Below, piece by piece: positions 42,341 to 49,258 of a stretch of 64,000 nt of DNA. Each line of letters starts with the position of its first letter. Within the stretch, counting starts at the first letter, position 1. The notes under the pieces are model-generated. The model ran no database searches, was not told the DNA's origin, and was given only the letters and a program-made list of their open reading frames with translations. Origin of the DNA: Methylocystis sp. KS32 (lineage in GTDB: Bacteria; Pseudomonadota; Alphaproteobacteria; Rhizobiales; Beijerinckiaceae); the NCBI GenBank assembly GCA_002862095.1, contig PHSQ01000002.1, positions 806,001 to 870,000 on the forward strand, given 5' to 3'. The translations under genes were made by a program, and so were the position numbers.

Positions 42341-42414
42341 ACAATGTTTTACAAATGCAAGCGTCGTAAAACAATATGTAATTATAATGTAAGATGTAAC
42401 GTGCCTTTTTGTTG

Positions 42415-42454
42415 TGATCAGTGAGACATCTTCTCAGAAGATACGATCTGATCA
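42415..42454. promoter_or_regulatory. nested inverted repeats (hairpin or operator)
   Basis: Outer arms TGATCAG (42415-42421) and CTGATCA (42448-42454) enclose inner arms ATCTTCT (42428-42434) and AGAAGAT (42436-42442). There is no following T-run, so an operator or structured leader is more likely than a terminator. Confidence 0.5.
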
Positions 42455-42486
42455 TTAACTAAGTTTGCGGACTATCGTCTCTCCAC

Positions 42487-42514
42487 TTGACATTTTTCTT
42501 CAATACTCTATATC
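42487..42514 (+). promoter_or_regulatory. candidate sigma-70 promoter of the insert
   Basis: TTGACA (42487-42492) is separated by 16 bp from TATATC (42509-42514), 60 bp before the DUF4258-like start codon. It is AT-rich and oriented toward the insert genes. Confidence 0.5.
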
Positions 42515-42574
42515 TAGATCTATGCCGACGCGGCCGATGGCGGGACGCGCCAGAAGATTAAGGGGAGAAGCGGG

Positions 42575-42850
42575 ATGAAATTCTCGAGCCATTGCCGGGT
42601 GCGTATGCAGCAACGCGCCATCCCGAGCGTGATAGCCCAGCTGCTGCTCGACCACGGGAGCCGGATGCGACACGCCGGCGCGGACGTCGTTTTCGCGGAT
42701 AAGCATGCGCGGCGGAGGATACGGCGCGCCGTCGGAGGCGCTCGCAACATGCGCACTGTTGAGCCTTGGCTCGATACGTACTTCGTCGTTGCGGACGACG
42801 GTTCCTTAGTTACCGCCGCGCGGCGCACCGACCGCTTGCGTCGCCCCTAA
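42575..42850 (+). CDS. DUF4258-like small protein
   Basis: A 91-residue basic protein. MKFSSHCRVRMQQRAIPSV resembles the 'H-x-x-x-R-M-x-x-R-x-I' start of DUF4258 proteins, and TYFVVADDGSLVTAARR near the C-terminus resembles their terminal beta strand. Some such proteins sit in toxin-antitoxin-like settings, but no antitoxin gene is visible here. GGGGAGAAGCGGG precedes the ATG. It is the first gene of the insert, about 60 bp before the AAA+ gene. Confidence 0.6.
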   Translation: MKFSSHCRVRMQQRAIPSVIAQLLLDHGSRMRHAGADVVFADKHARRRIRRAVGGARNMRTVEPWLDTYFVVADDGSLVTAARRTDRLRRP

Positions 42851-42912
42851 TGGGCGCTTGTCCGGATTAAGGAATTTTCGCTGCCATCCTGTAGTAGATA
42901 GGAGAACACGCC

Positions 42913-44313
42913 TTGAGCATCATGGCTTTGAGAGAACGGCCTTGCACGACGCGGTCCCAGGCTTCGAGCCAGTGCTGTAGCGAGGCGCGGCCCCTACTGG
43001 ACATTCTTTGCTGGCTTCAAAGTGCGCTCTGGCGACGATCCCGCGATGCCGGCGCGCTTGTGCGCTGCGCGGTGGGCGCTCAGGCCTATCTCGGCTTGTC
43101 GGAGAGCGCTTTGCCAGACCCCGATCGACAAGACGGGGATGCCCCCTTAACGGTGTCACAATGGACGCGATTGGGCCGGGGACTGCAGGCAGCGCGCAAG
43201 CGAGTTGCGTCCGGGACTGCGCATCTGGACCGCTGGTTGCCGCGCCTGGCGTTCGCGTTTGGGATCGATTCAACGGAGACGGCAATCCTCGGTCTGGCTA
43301 TCGGCTACAAGCTAAATCGGGATATCGAACGATTGTGGGATGATCTTTCTGATCTCCGCGGCTACAGCCCGTTCCTCCATGATCCCGAGCTGTTCGCGCT
43401 GCTGTTGGGCACGCGGGAGGCGGTAATACGCCCCTGCCTCGAGCCGGACGCGCGCTTGCGGGCTAGCGGCCTGCTGGCCGTTGACGACGATGGCGAAATC
43501 ACCGTGCTGCCACGTCTTTTGAGTCTGCTTGCCCGGCGCGTGACTGTCACTGATGACGAAGTCCGCAGCCTCCTGCTTAGCCCACCCCGGCAGGCCGAGT
43601 TGCCTTGGGAGGCGTTCCAGCACCTTGGCGAATCAGCCGAGATTGCGGCGAACGTAATCAAGGGCGCGCTGGAGAACCGCGAGCCGGGCGTGGGCCTGCT
43701 CATTTACGGTCCTCCTGGCACTGGTAAGACGGCCTTCGCGGCTACTCTCGCGGCCCAAGTGGGCGCGACGTTGTTTCCAGTCGGGGAAACAGATTCTACA
43801 GGCGACGAGCCCTCGCGCAGCGAACGCTTAGCCGACCTACGTATGAGCCAGCGTCTGTTGGGAGAGAACAAATCGTCGGTTCTGTTGTTTGATGAATCCG
43901 AGGATCTGTTCCCTTCCGACCCTTTTGGACAAGGGAGCGCGCGCAGCCGCGTTTTCTTACACCGGCTTCTGGAAGAAGGTCTGGCTCCCGTCATCTGGAC
44001 TGCAAACGATCTTAACGTTATCGGGCCTGCCGCAGTACGACGCATGATGCTTTGCATCGAGATGCGTCAACCAGGCGTCACAGCACGCGCAACATTGTGG
44101 CGAGACTTGGCCAGGTCGGAAGGCGTCGCGCTTGAAGAGGCCGACGCAACCCACTTGGCGCGCGTTGTCCCAGCTGCTCCCGCAATCTTGCGCAATGCGC
44201 TTCGGGCAACGCGGCTCGCAAACGGAAACTCGGCAACGGCTCGTATGATCGCCACGGGCATCGCTCGCGCCGTCGGCGGTGGTTGCCTGCCGGCCGCCGG
44301 CGCCAGCCACTGA
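42913..44313 (+). CDS. AAA+ ATPase, N-terminal half of a frameshifted tandem-AAA protein
   Basis: A 466-residue frame from TTG 42913, which has GGAG eight bases upstream; the next ATG (42922) is too far from it. The first about 250 residues are helical and match nothing I know. The AAA+ module has Walker A LIYGPPGTGKTAFA and Walker B SVLLFDESEDLFP, then WTANDLNVIGPAAVRRM (sensor/arginine-finger-like region). The frame ends in unrelated residues after ARAVGGG. A second AAA+ module continues in the +1 frame from 44279, where PPAPATEANYDPSL would join naturally. The intact protein would be about 695 residues. Confidence 0.75.
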   Translation: MSIMALRERPCTTRSQASSQCCSEARPLLDILCWLQSALWRRSRDAGALVRCAVGAQAYLGLSESALPDPDRQDGDAPLTVSQWTRLGRGLQAARKRVASGTAHLDRWLPRLAFAFGIDSTETAILGLAIGYKLNRDIERLWDDLSDLRGYSPFLHDPELFALLLGTREAVIRPCLEPDARLRASGLLAVDDDGEITVLPRLLSLLARRVTVTDDEVRSLLLSPPRQAELPWEAFQHLGESAEIAANVIKGALENREPGVGLLIYGPPGTGKTAFAATLAAQVGATLFPVGETDSTGDEPSRSERLADLRMSQRLLGENKSSVLLFDESEDLFPSDPFGQGSARSRVFLHRLLEEGLAPVIWTANDLNVIGPAAVRRMMLCIEMRQPGVTARATLWRDLARSEGVALEEADATHLARVVPAAPAILRNALRATRLANGNSATARMIATGIARAVGGGCLPAAGASH

Positions 44314-45001
44314 GGCGAACTACGATCCTTCTCTGATCCGTGCCGACAGCGACTTGGCGGCGCTGACGCGGCAACTCGCGCAAAGGGACGCCCAGCGCGA
44401 TGTGTCGCTTCTGCTCTCTGGCCCACCTGGATCAGGCAAGAGCGCCTACGTCCGGCACTTGGCGGCCGCAATGAATCTGCCCGTTCTGCAAAAACGGGCT
44501 TCGGACTTGCTCGGCGCCTACGTCGGAGAAAGCGAACAGCAGATCGCTGCGGCCTTTGCTGAGGCGCGCGATACGAATGCGTTCCTGGTGTTCGACGAGG
44601 CCGACAGCCTGCTAGGCGATCGACGCGCAGCCCACCGTAGCTGGGAAGTTAGCCAAGTTAACGAAATGCTGACGTGGATGGAGCAGCACCCTCTCCCCTT
44701 CGCATGCACGACCAATCTGGCGGATCGGCTGGATCCCGCCAGTCTCCGGCGGTTCTTGATCAAGGTCCGGTTCGACTACCTCAGTCCCGAGCAGAGCGGC
44801 GCCGCCTTCTTACGGTTCTTCGGGATGGCCGCTCCGCCCAATCTCACGCGAATTGAACACCTTACGCCTGCCGATTTCGCACTGGTTCGCCGGCGGATCG
44901 CGCTGCTGAATGGCGCGCCCTCGGCGGAAACGCTTGCCGCCATGCTCGCGGCGGAGTGTTCGGAGCGCGGTCAAGGACGTCGCATCGGATTCCTAACCTA
45001 A
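44279..45001 (+). CDS. AAA+ ATPase, C-terminal half of the tandem-AAA protein
   Basis: A 240-residue frame overlapping the previous one by 35 bp in the +1 frame. Its first possible start is GTG without a Shine-Dalgarno. It has Walker A LLLSGPPGSGKSAYVRHLA, pore-loop-like LLGAYVGESEQQI, Walker B FLVFDEADSLLGDRR, sensor-1 CTTNLADRLDPASLRRF with the arginine finger, and a helical lid. Both catalytic motifs are intact. It is best read as domain two of one protein with the preceding frame, separated by a single-base shift between about 44268 and 44312. It could also be a separately translated ATPase. Confidence 0.7.
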   Translation: MVACRPPAPATEANYDPSLIRADSDLAALTRQLAQRDAQRDVSLLLSGPPGSGKSAYVRHLAAAMNLPVLQKRASDLLGAYVGESEQQIAAAFAEARDTNAFLVFDEADSLLGDRRAAHRSWEVSQVNEMLTWMEQHPLPFACTTNLADRLDPASLRRFLIKVRFDYLSPEQSGAAFLRFFGMAAPPNLTRIEHLTPADFALVRRRIALLNGAPSAETLAAMLAAECSERGQGRRIGFLT

Positions 45002-45064
45002 CGTCCCGAGGACGCAAATCTCCGTGGCCTAACTGAACGAGATAAAGATAACAGGAGAATGAAC

Positions 45065-45367
45065 ATGAGGTATCACCCAACGGGCATCGATAGGTATGTT
45101 GCTGTTGAATTTTACGTTTTGCCCGACTCTCAGCATGCGATTGTAAGAGACCACGTGCACATGATGCTTTTTCGTGAATTAGGCATGGAGGCCACTCGCG
45201 GTCTTACAAATGTTTGGGCAAGAAGCGGAGAATGGTTCACGCTAGTCGTTAAAGAATCTAAGAAGCAGAAAATCTGCAGCGCCATCAGAAAGCTCAATCT
45301 CGCCCTCAGAACGGTTCGAGTTGGCTCGCTTAGCTGGCGGTTACGTCAGACGAACCGACGACCTTAA
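45065..45367 (+). CDS. orphan small protein of the insert
   Basis: A 100-residue protein; ATG 45065 has AGGAG seven bases upstream, better than ATG 45059. The sequence (RYHPTGIDRYVAVEFYVLP at the start) is beta/alpha-like and basic at the C-terminus (SWRLRQTNRRP). I recognise no family. Codon use is less GC-rich than in the flanking core genes, consistent with foreign origin. It ends 17 bp before the right copy of the direct repeat. Confidence 0.6.
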   Translation: MRYHPTGIDRYVAVEFYVLPDSQHAIVRDHVHMMLFRELGMEATRGLTNVWARSGEWFTLVVKESKKQKICSAIRKLNLALRTVRVGSLSWRLRQTNRRP

Positions 45368-45383
45368 CGGCGTTTCTAGAAGT

Positions 45384-45493
45384 CCGTAAAGGGCGCGAAA
45401 GGGCCTTCGCGGCCGGTGGCGATCCCGATCATCTAGCGCCGGCGAGGCGGCATGACAAATGGCGCGTCCCGGCGAGCCGCCGCGTCGGGCGCG
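45384..45493. repeat. 110-bp direct repeat, right copy
   Basis: Same sequence and orientation as 42113-42222 with one mismatch. Beyond it the sequence continues as GAAGGAACGG, whereas the left copy continues into the insert, so this copy joins the insert to the original chromosomal flank. Confidence 0.95.
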
Positions 45494-45526
45494 GGAAGGA
45501 ACGGACGGATCGGCTATCGCTTTGCG

Positions 45527-45934
45527 TCAGACAAGCTCTCGCGCTGAACTGCTCTCGAGCAGACGCACCCCTCCGCATTTGGAACAGGGCGCGAAGCGAT
45601 GATGGCCGATCTCGCCGGCGATCAGCGACCGCGTGGGCTCTTGGCGAATGGGCGCGTCTGCGGCGGCAGCCGAAACCAGCCTAATCTGGATTTCGTCGCC
45701 AAGGCGAAGGCCGTTGTCCTCGATCCATTCGATGCTTTGGTCGCCGCGCGGGTCCGAAGTGTCGATGCCGCCGACCCGCAGATCGAGACCGTCGATGTCC
45801 GCGCCGTCCAAAGAGCAGGGCGAGGCGCCCTGACCTCTGCCGACCCAAGTGAGCATGACGGACACGGCGCCGCTGTCTTTCAGTCCGGCCACAGCGACTT
45901 TTCTGCCGTTTTTCCAGATTTCGAACCCGAGCAC
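45527..45934 (-). CDS. conserved hypothetical protein with C-terminal Cys pair
   Basis: A 135-residue protein starting at GTG 45934 behind GGGAGG. FEIWKNGRKVAVAGLKDSG and MLTWVGR form a compact N-terminal beta region, followed by LDLRVGGIDTSD and LRLGDEIQIRLV. The tail has CSKCGGVRLLE, half of a zinc-ribbon-like motif. Similar 'F-x-v-x-l-N-G..l..AGv' proteins are widespread and uncharacterised. It lies just outside the insert. Confidence 0.65.
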   Translation of the reverse strand: MLGFEIWKNGRKVAVAGLKDSGAVSVMLTWVGRGQGASPCSLDGADIDGLDLRVGGIDTSDPRGDQSIEWIEDNGLRLGDEIQIRLVSAAAADAPIRQEPTRSLIAGEIGHHRFAPCSKCGGVRLLESSSARELV

Positions 45935-46258
45935 CCCAACCTCCCAAATCGAAATGGTTCCGTCTACAGCGCAGTATTAGGATCAAACTATTTCTAATCG
46001 TGTCGTGTTTTCGCTCAAACTTTAGCGATCGATCCTTACATGCGCCTTGAGCCGGGGGATGGGCGGAGCGGTTAAGGAAGACCGAATGAAAAGGAACGCG
46101 AGATCGGTCCCGGCGCGACCGACTAGGACTGACGCACCCGATTGTCGGCGGGGCGCGGAAGGCGAAGTAGCGAGGATCCCGCGCCACACAAACCTTGCGC
46201 TTTCGCGCCGGGGCCTTTAACCCAAGGGCCAAATTCTCCAACGCCAGCGGAAAGCCCC
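45935..46258. other. intergenic region upstream of purS
   Basis: About 320 bp with a less GC-rich patch near 45950-46020, likely promoters for the divergent hypothetical gene and purS. No purine-type riboswitch or other RNA was recognised. Confidence 0.4.
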
Positions 46259-46495
46259 ATGAAAGCCCGTGTCATCGTCACCCTGAAAAACGGCGTTCTC
46301 GACCCCCAGGGCAAGGCGATCGAGGGAGCGCTCGGTTCTCTCGGCGTGCCGGGGATCGCGAGCGTCAGGCAGGGCAAGGTGTTCGACGTCGAGCTTTCGC
46401 TCGACGACAAGAACGCCGCGCGAGAGGCCCTCGCGGCCGCTTGCGAAAAGCTGCTGGCGAACATGGTGATCGAGAATTTCCATATTGAGCTGTAA
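46259..46495 (+). CDS. purS: phosphoribosylformylglycinamidine synthase subunit PurS
   Basis: A 78-residue PurS starting at MKARVIVTLKNGVLDPQGKA, with GVASVRQGK-type (here GIASVRQGKVFDVEL) and the C-terminal LANMVIENFHIEL. It bridges PurL and PurQ in the FGAM synthase complex of purine synthesis. The upstream open frame to 46142 is not part of it. purQ starts 13 bp later; purL is not in the window. Confidence 0.95.
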   Translation: MKARVIVTLKNGVLDPQGKAIEGALGSLGVPGIASVRQGKVFDVELSLDDKNAAREALAAACEKLLANMVIENFHIEL

Positions 46496-46508
46496 GCGGA
46501 GCCCCGTC

Positions 46509-47195
46509 ATGAAAGCCGCCGTCATCGTCTTTCCCGGCTCCAATCGCGAGGGCGACATGGCGCGCGCACTGCGACAGGCCACCGGCCGCAAGCCGGACAT
46601 GCTCTGGCATGGCGACCACGAACTTCCCGCGGGCACGGACCTGGTCGTGTTGCCGGGCGGCTTTTCCTATGGCGATTATCTTCGCTGCGGAGCGATAGCG
46701 GGACGCGCCGCGATCATGGACGCGGTGCGCGCGCACGCCGCGCGCGGCGGTTTGGTGCTGGGCGTTTGCAACGGCTTCCAGATCCTGTGCGAGAGCGGCC
46801 TGCTGCCGGGCGTTCTGATGCGCAACGCCAATCTTCGCTTCGTCTGCAAGATGCAGCATCTGCGCGTCGAACGGACCGACACGGCCTTCACCCGCCGCTA
46901 CGCCAAGGGCCAAACGATCGAGGTCGCCATCGCTCACGGCGAGGGCAATTACGAGGCCGACGACGCCACGATCGCGCGGCTCGAGGGCGACGGTCTCGTC
47001 GCGTTCCGCTATTGCGACGCGGAGGGCCGGCTCGGCGGCGGCGCCAATCCCAATGGCTCGCGCAACGACATCGCCGGAATTTTCTCGCCGCGCCGCAATG
47101 TGCTGGGGTTGATGCCCCACCCCGAAAATCTGATCGACCCGCTGGTCGGCGGGATCGACGGTCGCGGCTTGTTCGAAAGCCTCGCCGCCGCGTGA
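46509..47195 (+). CDS. purQ: phosphoribosylformylglycinamidine synthase subunit PurQ (glutaminase)
   Basis: A 228-residue class I glutamine amidotransferase that supplies ammonia to PurL. AVIVFPGSNREGDMARAL opens it. The nucleophile Cys is in VLGVCNGFQILCE, and the catalytic His-x-Glu is in GLMPHPENLIDPL. VLPGGFSYGDYLRCGA is the family oxyanion region. ATG 46509 is preferred over upstream starts at 46485. Confidence 0.96.
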   Translation: MKAAVIVFPGSNREGDMARALRQATGRKPDMLWHGDHELPAGTDLVVLPGGFSYGDYLRCGAIAGRAAIMDAVRAHAARGGLVLGVCNGFQILCESGLLPGVLMRNANLRFVCKMQHLRVERTDTAFTRRYAKGQTIEVAIAHGEGNYEADDATIARLEGDGLVAFRYCDAEGRLGGGANPNGSRNDIAGIFSPRRNVLGLMPHPENLIDPLVGGIDGRGLFESLAAA

Positions 47196-47257
47196 TTTTG
47201 CCTCCGCCGCTTTCCGATTGTATGAGACTTTAATCTCATCGTTCAGGAAGTTTGAAA

Positions 47258-47674
47258 ATGTCGGAAAGCAACGGACCCAAAAAGCCCCCAATTGCAATGG
47301 CGCTGGGGCTCGTCGCGCTGGTGGCGCTGGTCGGCGCCTTCGCTGCGCGAATCTGGTGGTTCAGCGAGCCGCCCCCGGTTCCCGACTTGTTGCAGGGACT
47401 CGGCGAATCCAGCGCGCCCGGCAGCCAGGAGGCTTTTCTCGCGCGGCTCGACCAGCGGTTTCCCAAGGGCTCTTCCGAATCAACCATGATCGCGGAACTG
47501 CTTCGCCAGGGCTTTAAACTGCGCAAGGACGCGCGTCCGCCGGCGCACGAAGCTTCCTACGAGCTCGGGGCGAGCATCAATGACAGATGCCGGCGCAGCG
47601 GCTCCGTGCGCTGGACGGCGGAAAGCGACAGAATCAGCGAAATCAACGGTGGCTATAGTCAGCATTGTCCGTAG
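47258..47674 (+). CDS. hypothetical single-pass membrane protein
   Basis: A 138-residue protein; ATG 47258 has AGGAAG about eight bases upstream. One transmembrane helix (about 11-32, AMALGLVALVALVGAFAARIWW) leaves about 105 residues probably in the periplasm, containing two Cys (NDRCRRSG and SQHCP). No family recognised; a short stretch (ASYELGASINDRCRRSGSVR) looks conserved in style. It follows purQ by about 60 bp and may be cotranscribed. Confidence 0.65.
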   Translation: MSESNGPKKPPIAMALGLVALVALVGAFAARIWWFSEPPPVPDLLQGLGESSAPGSQEAFLARLDQRFPKGSSESTMIAELLRQGFKLRKDARPPAHEASYELGASINDRCRRSGSVRWTAESDRISEINGGYSQHCP

Positions 47675-47684
47675 CGCGCCCATC

Positions 47685-47707
47685 CCTCGGATGGGATCCA
47701 TCCGAGG
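47685..47707. terminator. palindrome between convergent genes
   Basis: CCTCGGATGG-GAT-CCATCCGAGG is a perfect 10-bp stem immediately beside the holA stop codon and 10 bp after the upstream gene's stop. It lacks a T-run, so terminator function is likely but not certain. Confidence 0.55.
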
Positions 47708-48709
47708 TTAGCGCTCCGCGCCGCGAACGATCGTCATCAGCGCGCGCGCGGCCTCCGTCCGAGCCATATCCGCATGAGCCCGCGCCCGGCCTTGCGCGAC
47801 GCGCAAGGTTTCGATCAGCGCGACCAGCCGCGACGCCGGCCAAATCTTTAGGTGGGCCTCGATCTCGGAGTCCGGAACCGAGAAAAAGCCGCCGCGCTTC
47901 ACCGTCATCAAACCGCCGCCGATCCGACCCCTGTGCAGCGACATGGCGTAGCGCAGCGCATTGGAGATCAGCAGGGTGGGATCGCCGCCCCGCGCCAGCG
48001 TCTCGTCGAAATCGGCGCCCGCCGCAAGCATCTTCCCGCTGAAGGCGTCGAGAACGACCGAATCGGCCGCGCCCTTGGAGGCGTGCGCGACGACCTCCAA
48101 TATGTCCGTGGCCTCGACGCGCGAGCGCCCGTGCATATAGAGCAACAACTTCTGCAATTCGGATCGGCTCATCAGCCGATCCTCGCCGAGCGCCGCCTGC
48201 AACAAGGCGCGCGCCTCGGGAGCGATCGCGAGGCGCGCCTCGCGCAGGGTTTTGTCGATCAACGCATTCACGTCCGCGTCGCTGTCCGGCGAACATTCGA
48301 TCGCTGCGCCATCCTTGAAGCCCTCCACTAATTTGCGCAGCGGCGCGTCCTTGCGCAGCGTTCCGGCTGTGAGAATGACGCTGCAATCCCTGGGCGGCGC
48401 CGCCAGCAACATTTCAACGGCGGGAGCGACGGCTTTCGTCCCCGTCTCGACGAGCAAGGCCCGGCGGCCGCCAAAAAGCGGCACGGTGTTGGCTTCGTCG
48501 ATCAGCATCAGCGGATCGGCGGCGATGGCGTCTCCGCTCATCTCTACAAATTGGAAGGGATCACGGCGGTCGTCGACGCGGCGCTCGGCGAGACGCAAGG
48601 CGCGCTCGCGCACGAGACCCGCGTCGGAGCCATGCACGAGAAAAAGAAAAACATGAGGAGGCGGCGCGTCGACGAACCGCTCCCCGTCGCCCTTTTTGAC
48701 CGCGACCAT
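47708..48709 (-). CDS. holA: DNA polymerase III subunit delta
   Basis: A 333-residue clamp-loader delta subunit. FLVHGSDAGLVRERA near the N-terminus is the degenerate nucleotide-site region; RALLVETGTK, LRKDAPLRKLVEG, LGEDRLMSRSELQKLLLY and DPTLLISNALRYA are family landmarks. It opens the beta clamp. It follows lptE and leuS in the conserved leuS-lptE-holA order, with 12 bp to lptE. Confidence 0.92.
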   Translation of the reverse strand: MVAVKKGDGERFVDAPPPHVFLFLVHGSDAGLVRERALRLAERRVDDRRDPFQFVEMSGDAIAADPLMLIDEANTVPLFGGRRALLVETGTKAVAPAVEMLLAAPPRDCSVILTAGTLRKDAPLRKLVEGFKDGAAIECSPDSDADVNALIDKTLREARLAIAPEARALLQAALGEDRLMSRSELQKLLLYMHGRSRVEATDILEVVAHASKGAADSVVLDAFSGKMLAAGADFDETLARGGDPTLLISNALRYAMSLHRGRIGGGLMTVKRGGFFSVPDSEIEAHLKIWPASRLVALIETLRVAQGRARAHADMARTEAARALMTIVRGAER

Positions 48710-48721
48710 CGAACGGACTTG

Positions 48722-49258
48722 CTAAGGCGTCGGTGCGCGCGAGGAGAGCGCGGTGGCGATTCTGGTTCTGATTTCCTCGGCGATAGTCCTGGCGTCGCGA
48801 TTTTCGGCGTCGCGCGCGGCGCGAATATTGGTCAAGCGACTGCTGAAACGATCGTAGCTCGCGATGTTGGAAGCCACGCCCTTGGTCACTTCATGTTCGT
48901 CGGGCAACGTGACGAGGCGGTAATGGGCGTCGACGATCACGGTCGCGGAGGTCGCGCGCGACGTCACCGTGTCGATAATCGGCGTGCGCGCGGACTCCAG
49001 CAGCGTCACGGTCAGTCGATAGCGCGGCGAAACCTGCGAGCCGGTTCCGTTCAAGCTGTAGACCAATTCATTACGCACGAAATGGCCCAGCCTGTCAGGC
49101 ATCGGAGCCACTTCGATCGCCTGCAACTCCTCGGCGAGACCGGCGTTGGCGCTGAGCGGACCGTACATCGGCTCGATGCACCCGGATAAAGCCGCGGCGG
49201 CGCCCGCCAGAGCGGCAAAAACCACCGCCCGGCGCAATCCCCGATCAAACCACCACAT
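48722..49258 (-). CDS. lptE: LPS assembly lipoprotein LptE
   Basis: A 178-residue lipoprotein. A signal peptide ([13 protein letters not shown]) ends in a lipobox SGC at about residues 25-27. The mature part, [20 protein letters not shown] and [12 protein letters not shown], matches LptE, the plug that works with LptD to place LPS in the outer leaflet. It overlaps the end of leuS by 14 bp, supporting translational coupling. Confidence 0.92.
   Translation of the reverse strand: MWWFDRGLRRAVVFAALAGAAAALSGCIEPMYGPLSANAGLAEELQAIEVAPMPDRLGHFVRNELVYSLNGTGSQVSPRYRLTVTLLESARTPIIDTVTSRATSATVIVDAHYRLVTLPDEHEVTKGVASNIASYDRFSSRLTNIRAARDAENRDARTIAEEIRTRIATALSSRAPTP

Noticed and set aside
42187..42369. 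60-residue frame across the 13-bp repeats
   Set aside because: It is a translation of the repeat array itself, lacks a ribosome-binding site and spans the repeat/insert junction.
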